This document shows, in pieces, positions 17,833 through 25,061 of a stretch of DNA of 37,555 bases. The stretch is from Campylobacterales bacterium (GTDB lineage Bacteria > Campylobacterota > Campylobacteria > Campylobacterales > JALSKU01), in contig JAMOOV010000129.1 in the NCBI GenBank assembly GCA_027065125.1, positions 1 to 37,555 of the forward strand. The letters are read 5' to 3'. Under the pieces are notes generated by a model. The model did no database searches and was not told where the DNA came from. It was given only the letters and a program-made list of their open reading frames with translations. Each line of letters starts with the position of its first letter. Within the stretch, counting starts at the first letter, position 1. The position numbers and the translations under genes are program-made.

Positions 17833-18797
17833 AATAGTGCCTTTTTCAAATCTTTTTCAAACTCATCTTGCAAACTTTTTGGGGAGAGTATCTTGATATC
17901 GGGTATCCATCTTTTTATGAAAGGGAGTATTTCAAGCGGCTGGGTAAACTCCAAAGAGAACTCGATTGAGCCGTCGTGATTTGTGCCTATATACTTTTGA
18001 GAGGGATAAAACTTTTTCATATCCTTTTGAAAGTATTTTGCTATCTTGGGTGAAGCTAAAAGTCTTGTTGTTATCTTTTCCACTCCATAAAGAGTTAGAG
18101 AGTTTTGAAAAGTTTTAAAAAATTCTATATATTTTTCATTTATGCTTTTTTGGAAAGAGTAGTCTCTGACTTTTTTTATATTTTTGATAAAAGAGATTCT
18201 TAAAAACTTTAGTTTGCTGTTTTGATCCTCTATGGCAATATACCAATTGTTATCGACAAAGACAAGCTTTAAACATTTGGCATCTTTATATCTCTCAAGC
18301 TCATCATAAAGATACTCTATATCCCTGTATTCGTTATTTTTAACGGCGATTTTAAGCTCGTCAAATATCTCTTTTATCCCTTCACTGCTAAACTCTTCAA
18401 AAGGATAGGACTTAAATATAAACATCTCCTTGTCCTTGACGGATATCTTTTGTAAAGCTTTTTTAGTATCCTCTTCAAGCTCTTTATATGCAATGCTTTC
18501 ATCCTTTAACCAGTCAAACAAAAAGCCTATATTGCTATCTTTCAACTTGATAAAGTTCATTAAAATATCTGAAGCTTTTACCATTTTGTAGTAGTTTGTT
18601 TTTGATCTTTTGACGGTTATGATATGTCCGTATGTCATCTCTATATCTTTTAAATATCTCTCAAGTGTTTTATAGCTTATGCCAAATTCATCAAGAAGTA
18701 CAGGGTCTTTTGGGCTTATCTCTCGTCCTTCAAGAAGATACTCCATCAGCTTAAATATTGCAACCACTTTTTTATCCGTTTGATTTGTTTTTGGCAT
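17829..18797 (-). CDS. WYL-domain transcriptional regulator
   Basis: 322 residues. The N-terminal winged helix-turn-helix (about 10-70, ISYKTLERYLKDIEMTYG) recognises DNA. The WYL domain (about 145-225) has the ligand-pocket strand LVFVDNNWYIAIE, in which WYI stands for WYL, followed by KFLRISFIKNI. The C-terminal WCX extension ends IKRWIPDIKILSPKSL. WYL regulators bind nucleic-acid-type ligands and often control CRISPR and other defence genes, typically as repressors relieved by a signal. It lies between a 40-residue small protein gene (its ATG starts one base after that stop) and the Csx20-like gene (4-base overlap), so it probably regulates its own operon. A dead relative lies at 1-310. 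Confidence 0.88.
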   Translation of the reverse strand: MPKTNQTDKKVVAIFKLMEYLLEGREISPKDPVLLDEFGISYKTLERYLKDIEMTYGHIITVKRSKTNYYKMVKASDILMNFIKLKDSNIGFLFDWLKDESIAYKELEEDTKKALQKISVKDKEMFIFKSYPFEEFSSEGIKEIFDELKIAVKNNEYRDIEYLYDELERYKDAKCLKLVFVDNNWYIAIEDQNSKLKFLRISFIKNIKKVRDYSFQKSINEKYIEFFKTFQNSLTLYGVEKITTRLLASPKIAKYFQKDMKKFYPSQKYIGTNHDGSIEFSLEFTQPLEILPFIKRWIPDIKILSPKSLQDEFEKDLKKALF

Positions 18798-18798
18798 C

Positions 18799-18921
18799 TT
18801 AATACTCCGCTTTATAGTTTTTTCTGCTGTATATCTTTTTGTTTTTGATAACTCTTGTAGTCGGATTAAATCCCCATACGACTCTTTTTCTCAGTTTTTT
18901 TACAGTTACTTTTGTTTTCAT
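18799..18921 (-). CDS. Small basic protein, 40 residues, first gene of the WYL-csx20 operon
   Basis: A small open reading frame of ATG-39 codons-TAA. It begins MKTKVTVKKLRKRVVWGFNP, continues TTRVIKNKKIYSRK and ends NYKAEY. There are 15 Lys/Arg and a single acidic residue, with a tryptophan-centred core (VVWGFNPTTRV). It has a textbook start: GGAG seven bases before ATG, and a TATAAT (18952 to 18947) suitably upstream. Its stop is one base before the WYL ATG. The W-x-x-NP-x-TRV, then KK-x-Y-x-RK pattern resembles small basic proteins I believe are widespread and unannotated in bacteria, but I cannot name a family. Nucleic acid binding is likely from the charge; nothing more specific is supported. 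Confidence 0.72.
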   Translation of the reverse strand: MKTKVTVKKLRKRVVWGFNPTTRVIKNKKIYSRKNYKAEY

Positions 18922-18936
18922 CTCAAATCTCCAAAA

Positions 18937-18996
18937 TTTTTAGAAAATTATACTCCAAATTTTAGACAAAAACCGTCTTTTTAGAAAGTTTTTAGA
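18937..18996 (-). promoter_or_regulatory. Promoter of the small protein-WYL-csx20 operon with four TTTTAGA repeats
   Basis: The -10 box TATAAT (minus strand, 18952 to 18947) is 25 bases before the small protein ATG. Four copies of TTTTAGA (plus-strand sense) lie at 18938-18944, 18960-18966, 18979-18985 and 18990-18996, three of them extended to TTTTTAGA, spaced 22, 19 and 11 bases apart, close to whole helical turns. They cover the -10 to -50 region and the start of transcription. This is the layout of an operator array, and the WYL protein of the same operon is the obvious candidate to bind it. The repeats are seen; the binding is inference. Confidence 0.5.
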
Positions 18997-19027
18997 TAAA
19001 AAGGTGATAAACAAGCAGTGATGAGCA

Positions 19028-19040
19028 TAAATCATCTTGA
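19028..19040. repeat. Left copy of a 13-bp direct repeat flanking the ATPase gene
   Basis: TAAATCATCTTGA, repeated exactly at 20438-20450 in the same orientation. The pair brackets the ATPase gene and its promoter (19094-20399). It may be a duplicated target from insertion of that gene or a chance match in AT-rich DNA. Confidence 0.4.
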
Positions 19041-19093
19041 AAGAAGTAAAATTATAAATCTATCTCGTTTTAAAGTCAAAGGCTAAAGCTGAT

Positions 19094-20350
19094 TTAAACT
19101 TTGGCAAAATAATCCCAAAAAGAGAGTACCTCTATATCATCGATTGTTATATTTTCGTTATCAAAAGTGAGTAAAATCTTTTTATCAACATCAAATCTCA
19201 ATCTTTTCAACCCATTTATCTCTCGCTCTAAATTTTGTTTATTTAGCATATAACAAATCTGCATAGCGATAACTTTTTGCTCTTTTACAACGATAAAATC
19301 ACACTCAAGCTCTTTATTGTAAAAATAGATTTGATAATTTTGTTTTTTAAGTTCGGTATATACTAAATTTTCAAACAATTTCCCGAAATTTTTACTAAAA
19401 TTAAATGAAATTTGAGCTAAAAGACCATTGTCGTTGACATAAAATTTTTTCTTGCTTTTTATCTGCTCTTTTAGTTTATACGAGTATTGTTTAAGTTCGT
19501 TCAATAGATAACTATCTTTAAGAATTTCTATATATTGTTTGATTGTATTATCATTTGATCCGATAGCTTTTGCGAGAGAGTTGTATGAATATAGATTTGT
19601 GGCATTTGAGATAAAAAAATGGGCTATCTCTTTAAAACCTTTTATATCTCTAATGTTATGTTCCGATACACAATCTTTCAGGATAATAGTTTCATAATAA
19701 TTCACAAGTAACTCTCTTTTGTATTTTGGCTCCTTCGTAATCTCAAAAAAACTACCGTATAGCATCATCTCTTCTACCAATTTAAGAGCTTGGATCTTTT
19801 TATCTATAAGCTCAAATCTATTGGTTATATTGTATAATTTTAAAATCTCACTATACGAAAGAGGCATTACTTCATCTTGTAAATATCTGCCACTCAAAAG
19901 TTTTGTGTATTCATTATCTAACAAAGAGGCATTTGAACCTGTTATGAATATTTTTTTTATCAACTCATTATCATATATGGTTTTTATAAATTTCTCCCAT
20001 CTTTTTACATTTTGAATCTCATCTAAAAATAGATATGCCACTTTTACATCCGTTATCTTTTCGCTCATCTCTAAAAGCTTATACAAATTTTTACTATCAC
20101 AGCAAATCTCGGCAAAAAAAGGATCATCAAAATTTATATAAAGTATCGATTTTGGTTCTATGTGATTTTCCATCAAATAGTTTATCAGAAGTTTTAAAAG
20201 AGATGTTTTACCGCTTCTTCTAATGCCTTTTACAACTTCTATCTGTCTTAAATGCAATTTATCGACAACATTGTCTAAAATATCTCTTTTTAAAAGATTT
20301 TGGTATCTTTTTTTCCAGTGAGGATTGTGTTTGATTATCGTACCTTCCAT
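19094..20350 (-). CDS. AAA ATPase with DUF4143 domain (AAA_14 family)
   Basis: 418 residues. Walker A KGIRRSGKTSLLK (about 41-53), Walker B AYLFLDEIQNV (about 104-114), and sensor region FITGSNASLLDNEYTKLLSGRY are those of the AAA_14 / DUF4143 class. The C-terminal half carries the DUF4143 nuclease-like fold (YVNDNGLLAQISF, LFENLVYTELKKQ, IYFYNKELECDFIVVKEQKVIAMQICY), where E and D plus a later Q-x-C replace the common E-x-D-F-V and Q-V-x-Y pattern. These solitary ATPases are abundant in archaea and anaerobes, often exchanged horizontally, with no settled function. It stands alone, with its own promoter, palindromic operator and terminator-free surroundings, between the WYL operon and rmuC. 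Confidence 0.85.
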   Translation of the reverse strand: MEGTIIKHNPHWKKRYQNLLKRDILDNVVDKLHLRQIEVVKGIRRSGKTSLLKLLINYLMENHIEPKSILYINFDDPFFAEICCDSKNLYKLLEMSEKITDVKVAYLFLDEIQNVKRWEKFIKTIYDNELIKKIFITGSNASLLDNEYTKLLSGRYLQDEVMPLSYSEILKLYNITNRFELIDKKIQALKLVEEMMLYGSFFEITKEPKYKRELLVNYYETIILKDCVSEHNIRDIKGFKEIAHFFISNATNLYSYNSLAKAIGSNDNTIKQYIEILKDSYLLNELKQYSYKLKEQIKSKKKFYVNDNGLLAQISFNFSKNFGKLFENLVYTELKKQNYQIYFYNKELECDFIVVKEQKVIAMQICYMLNKQNLEREINGLKRLRFDVDKKILLTFDNENITIDDIEVLSFWDYFAKV

Positions 20351-20371
20351 TTATATTTCCTAAAAATCTAT

Positions 20372-20399
20372 ATTTTTACTAATTATACTTAGTAAAAAT
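20372..20399 (-). promoter_or_regulatory. Palindromic operator over the -10 box of the ATPase gene
   Basis: ATTTTTACTAA (20372-20382) and TTAGTAAAAAT (20389-20399) form a perfect 11-base inverted repeat with a 6-base spacer. The minus-strand TATAAT (20387 to 20382) lies in the centre, 31 bases before the ATG at 20350, and AGGAA serves as the ribosome binding site. A dimeric repressor bound here would block the promoter directly. Confidence 0.55.
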
Positions 20400-20594
20400 T
20401 AAAGAGAGGTAAAATTTAATTTTTCTATATGCGGATTTAAATCATCTTGAGAACATTGAAACAAATCGTAATGAACGAAGTGAATTAGATTTGTGGTTAA
20501 GTGTCTTTTGGTTTAATATTTAAAACCTTACGATTTTATAATCTCATTTTGTTTAATTATGATACTAAAACCTTTCAGCTTTATAACTGTAAAT
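20400..20594. other. Intergenic stretch between ATPase promoter and the rmuC-coupled small gene
   Basis: 195 bases without a gene that I can support. It contains the right 13-bp direct repeat (TAAATCATCTTGA, 20438-20450) and an inverted repeat ACAAATC (20461-20467) / GATTTGT (20488-20494), with an inner TAAT/ATTA pair, enclosing GAACGAAGTG. This stem could be a dispersed intergenic repeat unit or an RNA hairpin. All frames are interrupted by stops. Confidence 0.4.
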
Positions 20595-20720
20595 CTATTT
20601 TTTCAAATCCAAGATAATCCAAAAGCCGATAATCATAAAAATCCACATATTTTTTCGGGCTTTAAAACCGTATGTTGCTTTACTCAATAATTGTGCAAAT
20701 CTTAATTCTGAAAAACTCAC
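20595..20720 (-). CDS. Small single-pass membrane protein, 41 residues, coupled to rmuC
   Basis: The frame runs GTG to TAG over 42 codons: MSFSELRFAQLLSKATYGFK, then ARKNMWIFMIIGFWIILDLKK. The GTG start overlaps the rmuC stop as GTGA (20717-20720), the same coupling geometry used by other gene pairs in the window. An amphipathic, positively charged N-terminal half is followed by one membrane segment (MWIFMIIGFWIIL) and a short DLKK tail. There is no strong Shine-Dalgarno, which is acceptable for a coupled start. I know no named family. The compositional pattern and exact overlap argue for a real gene; a chance frame cannot be excluded without homologues. Confidence 0.5.
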   Translation of the reverse strand: MSFSELRFAQLLSKATYGFKARKNMWIFMIIGFWIILDLKK

Positions 20721-22423
20721 TCAACAAGATTGATCGTAGCATCATCCATCATCGCTCTATCTACTAAAGCATTATCCAACTCTTTTTTGGGTCTTATATT
20801 TGATACTTTTTTTAGCATAGTTACTTGACTTATAAGATTGCCACGACCGCTGCTTAATTTCTTGAATGCTTCATCATATGAAATCCTTGCATTTTCGAGT
20901 CCCTTATCTACCTTTTTCAAATCCTCTACAAAGCCGGTAAATTTTTTGTATAACTCTTCAGCTCTTTTATATACATCTTGTATATTTTGAGCTTGTCTTT
21001 CATATCTCCAACTATTTTCGATCGCTCTTAAGGCTACAAGTAAAGTGCTGGGGCTTATGAGGATTATCTTTTGCTTAAATGCCTCGTTGTATAAGTTGGT
21101 ATCATTTTCAAGAGCAAGGAGCAAAGCACCCTCTATGGGCAAAAACATAAATATAAAGTCTAAGCTATTTATATTTTTCAAATCTTCATATTTTTTATTG
21201 CTCAACTCTTTGATATGATCTTTTATGGATTTGATATGATTTTTTAAATGTATCTGTTTTATATTGTCATCCGTTTCCGCCATATACTCATTGTATGCTG
21301 TTAGTGAAGTTTTTGCATCTACGATGACATGCCTGTTATCTGGTAGATTTACTATTACATCCGGTTTAAAAAGTTTGTCATTATCATCTCTTAAAGTTAC
21401 CTGTTTTTTATATTCATACCCCTCTCTTAAACCCGAACTTTCAAGTACATTATCAAGTACCATTTCACCCCAGCTACCTTGTGTTTTATTGTTGTGTTTT
21501 AGTGCATTAGTAAGATTTGTAGCTTCCGTAGCCATTTTGAGATTTAACTCTTTTAGCATTTTTAGTTCCGCACCCAATGCACTTCTGTCTTTAGCCTCTT
21601 TATCATACACATCTTCAACTTTTTTCTTAAATTCGCTTAACTGTTGCTTCATGGGATTTAAAATAAGCCCTAAACTCTCTTGGGATTGCTCTTTAAATTT
21701 TTGGCTGTTGCTGTCAAATATCTTATTTGCCAAGTTTTCAAACTCTGTTTTTAGTTTGGCTTCGCTATTTTGCAAAAGTTGTAATTTTTCTTGCATAGCT
21801 TTGTTCTGCTCTTCTAACTGAGTTTTGAGCTGTGATAGTTCGGCTTTATCTTTATTTACTTGAATTTGCAACTCTTTCTTGTCCATTTCTAAAGTTTTGA
21901 TAGTTTGTTTCAATTCATTCATATGGATTTTGTTTATATTGGAGAGTTTTTCGCTATTTTTTTTCTCTTCTGTAACTTCTGTTTCCAATTTTGAAATAAC
22001 GGATTTACTGTTTTTTATCTCTTCGTTATATCTATTGTTTTGCATTTTAAGTTGAGCAAGCTCACTTTTTAACTCTTCAACTCTTTTGTCGCTACTGATT
22101 TTAAAATCTTTATATTTTTCTTTTTGCTCATCAAGCGAAGTTATGGCTTTTGAATACTTCTCTTTTAGAGCGGTTAGTTCGCTTTCCTTGTTATGTAGTG
22201 CATTTTCCAACTCTTTAATTTCATTTTGCATAGTATTAAAATGAGCAACTTTTTCGGTAAGTGTCGCAATATCAATATCTTTTTTATTTAATAGTTCGCT
22301 ACTTTCGTCTAATTTCTCTTTATAGTCATCAATGATCTTTATATATCTATTTTGCTGTTTGTATAAAAATATAGAAATAGCACCGACCAACACAATGCTT
22401 ATCGCTATAAACATCTCATTCAT
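20717..22423 (-). CDS. rmuC: RmuC-family DNA recombination protein
   Basis: 568 residues from the ATG at 22423, which has AAAGGAAG five bases upstream; a reading to 22441 starts before that site. An N-terminal membrane anchor (MFIAISIVLVGAISIFLY) is followed by a long coiled coil (about 25-265, rich in K/E heptads) and then the RmuC nuclease-like domain (from about 300: NNKTQGSWGEMVLDNVLESSGL, DVIVNLPDNRHVIVDAKTSL, and FMFLPIEGALLLAL). RmuC limits rearrangement at inverted repeats and has a PD-(D/E)xK type core (D-x-K in VDAKTS). A TATAAT (22447 to 22442) gives it a promoter. It is directly followed by a coupled 41-residue membrane peptide gene. Confidence 0.9.
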   Translation of the reverse strand: MNEMFIAISIVLVGAISIFLYKQQNRYIKIIDDYKEKLDESSELLNKKDIDIATLTEKVAHFNTMQNEIKELENALHNKESELTALKEKYSKAITSLDEQKEKYKDFKISSDKRVEELKSELAQLKMQNNRYNEEIKNSKSVISKLETEVTEEKKNSEKLSNINKIHMNELKQTIKTLEMDKKELQIQVNKDKAELSQLKTQLEEQNKAMQEKLQLLQNSEAKLKTEFENLANKIFDSNSQKFKEQSQESLGLILNPMKQQLSEFKKKVEDVYDKEAKDRSALGAELKMLKELNLKMATEATNLTNALKHNNKTQGSWGEMVLDNVLESSGLREGYEYKKQVTLRDDNDKLFKPDVIVNLPDNRHVIVDAKTSLTAYNEYMAETDDNIKQIHLKNHIKSIKDHIKELSNKKYEDLKNINSLDFIFMFLPIEGALLLALENDTNLYNEAFKQKIILISPSTLLVALRAIENSWRYERQAQNIQDVYKRAEELYKKFTGFVEDLKKVDKGLENARISYDEAFKKLSSGRGNLISQVTMLKKVSNIRPKKELDNALVDRAMMDDATINLVE

Positions 22424-22523
22424 CTGGCTTCCTTTTGTCAAATTATAATATTTCTTTGAAACAATTCATAAAGAGGGGTTATTTAGATAACTTTTATATT
22501 TTTATCCTTTTTTATAAAGCTAT

Positions 22524-23105
22524 TTATATAGGTTCATCAAAATATTCACATATTGTATCAAACTTTTCGTACTCTTTGTTTAACAAATTCTTATCAAAAT
22601 CATCTTCATCATATTCGGTTGCTTCGTACCATTCACTCATCTCTTTATATCGAGGATGATTTTTGTCGTTTATGATCTCCTTGAACTCCATAAATCCCCA
22701 AACACCCCCTATATCTTCGGGGATTGAATTTCTTGCACCTCTTACACATTTTGGATAAGTCTCATCCTCTTTTTTATTTAAAATTTTCATCAATGTTATC
22801 TGATGATCCCAATTGTCTCCAAAATCATAAGTGTATTCAGATTTTTGCTTGATAGAATGTACCTTTTCATTAAGCTTGATCGCCGTTTCATCAAGAGGTG
22901 GCACAAAGGCATCATCATCATCTATCCCAATCTCCTCACCATCTATATTGAAAATGTGCCAATGTGCATTTTCCCAATCAAAAGCTATCTGTATAGCCAC
23001 ATGAAGCTGAAAAAAAGTAAAATCTGACGGAACTTGAATAACCCTATAAACAGATGGTTTTACACCTTTTATCTGTACTTTAAACTCAAAAATTTTATCT
23101 TGCAT
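22524..23105 (-). CDS. Plasmid pRiA4b ORF-3-like protein
   Basis: 193 residues covering one PRiA4_ORF3 domain: FKVQIKGVKPSVYRVIQVP, LHVAIQIAFDWENAHWHIF, YTYDFGDNWDHQI and KCVRGARNSIPEDIGG. The family also occurs fused to IS1096 TnpR-like proteins and is carried on plasmids and mobile DNA, but its function is unknown. The acidic C-terminus (YDEDDFDK) is typical. AGAGGA lies six bases before the ATG. It stands between the TRAP transporter genes and rmuC, at the right edge of the accessory island. Confidence 0.85.
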   Translation of the reverse strand: MQDKIFEFKVQIKGVKPSVYRVIQVPSDFTFFQLHVAIQIAFDWENAHWHIFNIDGEEIGIDDDDAFVPPLDETAIKLNEKVHSIKQKSEYTYDFGDNWDHQITLMKILNKKEDETYPKCVRGARNSIPEDIGGVWGFMEFKEIINDKNHPRYKEMSEWYEATEYDEDDFDKNLLNKEYEKFDTICEYFDEPI

Positions 23106-23134
23106 TTTTTAATCCTCTGTTTATTTCAATATAC

Positions 23135-24502
23135 TTAACTATGAAATCCATAAAATCCTGGAAATATGACTACCGAGATAAGAATCAATATCTGTAAAGA
23201 TATAAACGGTATAACACCTTTATAAATGTCAGTAGTTTTTACCGTAGGCGGTGCGACACCTTTTAAATAAAAAAGAGAAAAGCCAAAAGGTGGTGTTAAA
23301 AATGATGTTTGTAAATTTAGAGCTATCAATATGGCAAACCATAAAGGATCTAAGCCTATCATATTGGCTATCGGTAAAAGAATAGGAACAACAATATAAG
23401 AAATTTCAATAAAATCAATAAAAAATCCCAAGAACATGATAGATAACATAGAGAGTATCAAAAATCCCCACTTGGCACCCGGTAAATGAGTCATAAACTG
23501 TGCAGTTATCTCATCTGCACCGCTATATACAAAAACCATAGAAAATGCAGTTGCTCCTATGAGTATGGCAAAAACCATAGCAGTAATTTTAATCGTACCG
23601 AGTGATGCTTCCTTAATCATTTTAATACTTAATTCTTTATAACCTGCGGCAAGAAGTATAGCACCTATGGAACCAACAGAGGCGGATTCTGTTGGAGTTG
23701 CAATTCCGGCAAATATTGAACCGAGTACTAAAATGATGAGTACCAAAGGAGGAATGATAGAAACAAGAGCTTTTTTTATATTTTGAACTTTTGATATGCT
23801 ATCATCAATCTCTATGGCAGGTGCGATATCTTTATTTATAAAAGAGACTATGAGAATATAAACTATATATGCACCCACCAATACAAGTCCGGGGAAAAAG
23901 GCGAACTTAAAAAGATCTCCTACGGGAAGTTGAAAAACATCGCCAAGGACGATAAGTACAATAGAAGGAGGAATTATTTGTCCAAGAGTTCCAGCCGCAC
24001 AAATTGTACCGGTACTTAATTTTTTGGAATAACCATGCTTTAGCATGATGGGCAGCGATATGACACCCATAGCTACAACACTTGCACCGACTACTCCGGT
24101 AGAAGCGGCAAGTAAAGCACCTATTAAAACCGTACTAACGGCAAGTCCTCCTCTAACTTTTCCAAAAAGCATTCCCATAGATTCTAAGAGTCTTGTTGCA
24201 AGATTGGATTTTTGCAAAACTATACCCATAAATATAAAAAGCGGAACGGCCATGAGTATCTTGTTTGTCATAATGGAGTAGATGCGAAAAGGCATCATGG
24301 CAAACATTTGCAAAAACTCATCAGTAAAATCTGCCATAGTCCAGCCATGGAAGAAATGCATAAATGTCCAATTGTCCGGAACTATATTTAAAAATGCTGC
24401 CATCGCTCCAAAAAACATTGAAACCGCTCCAAAAGTAAATGCAACAGGATAGCCAACAACAAGCAAAAGCAGTGCAGCCCCAAACATGTAGATACCTATC
24501 AT
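23135..24502 (-). CDS. dctM: TRAP transporter large membrane subunit (DctM)
   Basis: 455 residues with about a dozen hydrophobic segments, the size of a DctM. Family marks include MAVPLFIFMGIVLQ, GVVGASVVAMGVISLPIMLKHGY, AAGTLGQIIPPSIVLIVLGD, GIATPTESASVGSIGA and LQTSFLTPPFGFSLFYLKGVAP. It forms the sodium-driven transport channel with DctQ. Its start overlaps the dctQ stop by 4 bases (ATGA). The closest subgroup by wording of motifs is the FcbT/TakP-type, which transports keto acids or aromatic acids. It is the last gene of dctP-dctQ-dctM. Confidence 0.93.
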   Translation of the reverse strand: MIGIYMFGAALLLLVVGYPVAFTFGAVSMFFGAMAAFLNIVPDNWTFMHFFHGWTMADFTDEFLQMFAMMPFRIYSIMTNKILMAVPLFIFMGIVLQKSNLATRLLESMGMLFGKVRGGLAVSTVLIGALLAASTGVVGASVVAMGVISLPIMLKHGYSKKLSTGTICAAGTLGQIIPPSIVLIVLGDVFQLPVGDLFKFAFFPGLVLVGAYIVYILIVSFINKDIAPAIEIDDSISKVQNIKKALVSIIPPLVLIILVLGSIFAGIATPTESASVGSIGAILLAAGYKELSIKMIKEASLGTIKITAMVFAILIGATAFSMVFVYSGADEITAQFMTHLPGAKWGFLILSMLSIMFLGFFIDFIEISYIVVPILLPIANMIGLDPLWFAILIALNLQTSFLTPPFGFSLFYLKGVAPPTVKTTDIYKGVIPFISLQILILISVVIFPGFYGFHS

Positions 24503-25038
24503 GATAAAGCTCCCTGAGGATCTTCTTTTGGCATCTCTTCGATACCTCTGTAAATATTGATATTTTTTATAATATAGTGAAAAGCTTCAAGAAGTAATAC
24601 GATAAAAGATAGAGGTATCATAGCCTTTATCATCCATAAATGTTTCAATCCTCCCGGATCACTTGAGATTTCATTGGTCGTATAAGAATCCATTACAAAT
24701 GCATAAGAGCCATATGTAATCAATGAAGCAAATGGAAGTAAAAACAGTATCGTACCGATTATATTTATCATAGCTTTTGCTTTAACACTAAGTCTATCAT
24801 AAATAAAATCAACTCTTACATGAGCATCTTCTTTTAGCGAATAAGAGACTCCAAATAGTATGATGATGGCAAATAGATGCCATTCCATTTCTTGCATAGC
24901 TATCGAGCTATTGTGAAAAACATATCTCATGACAACATCATAAAACACATTTAATATCATCAATAAAAGAAATACTATTAAAATATTTCCAAGCATATCT
25001 ATAAGTTTATTAAGTTTTTTTTCTATTGCGATCAACAT
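24499..25038 (-). CDS. dctQ: TRAP transporter small membrane subunit (DctQ)
   Basis: 179 residues with four membrane segments (about 17-36, 53-68, 88-110, 136-154). The DctQ pattern is NVFYDVVMRYVFHNSSIAMQEMEWHLFAIIILFG followed by LKEDAHVRVDFIYDRLS. It stabilises and couples DctM to the substrate-binding protein. Start ATG after AAAGAGA. It is separated from dctP by 65 bases containing a strong stem-loop, and its end overlaps dctM. Confidence 0.9.
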   Translation of the reverse strand: MLIAIEKKLNKLIDMLGNILIVFLLLMILNVFYDVVMRYVFHNSSIAMQEMEWHLFAIIILFGVSYSLKEDAHVRVDFIYDRLSVKAKAMINIIGTILFLLPFASLITYGSYAFVMDSYTTNEISSDPGGLKHLWMIKAMIPLSFIVLLLEAFHYIIKNINIYRGIEEMPKEDPQGALS

Positions 25039-25061
25039 AATTTATCTCTTTAATGGATTTT

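Noticed and set aside
18937-19040. Repeats near the WYL operon as a CRISPR array
   Set aside because: Units are only 7 and 13 bases with irregular spacing and no 25-40 base repeats or uniform spacers; no array exists in the window.
19094-20350. ATPase gene as a transposase or IS element
   Set aside because: Domain order is AAA_14 plus DUF4143; no terminal inverted repeats or transposase motifs are present, only the 13-bp direct repeats.
21264-21821. Plus-strand frame of 185 codons inside rmuC
   Set aside because: Serine/leucine-rich antisense of the RmuC coiled coil; no family features.
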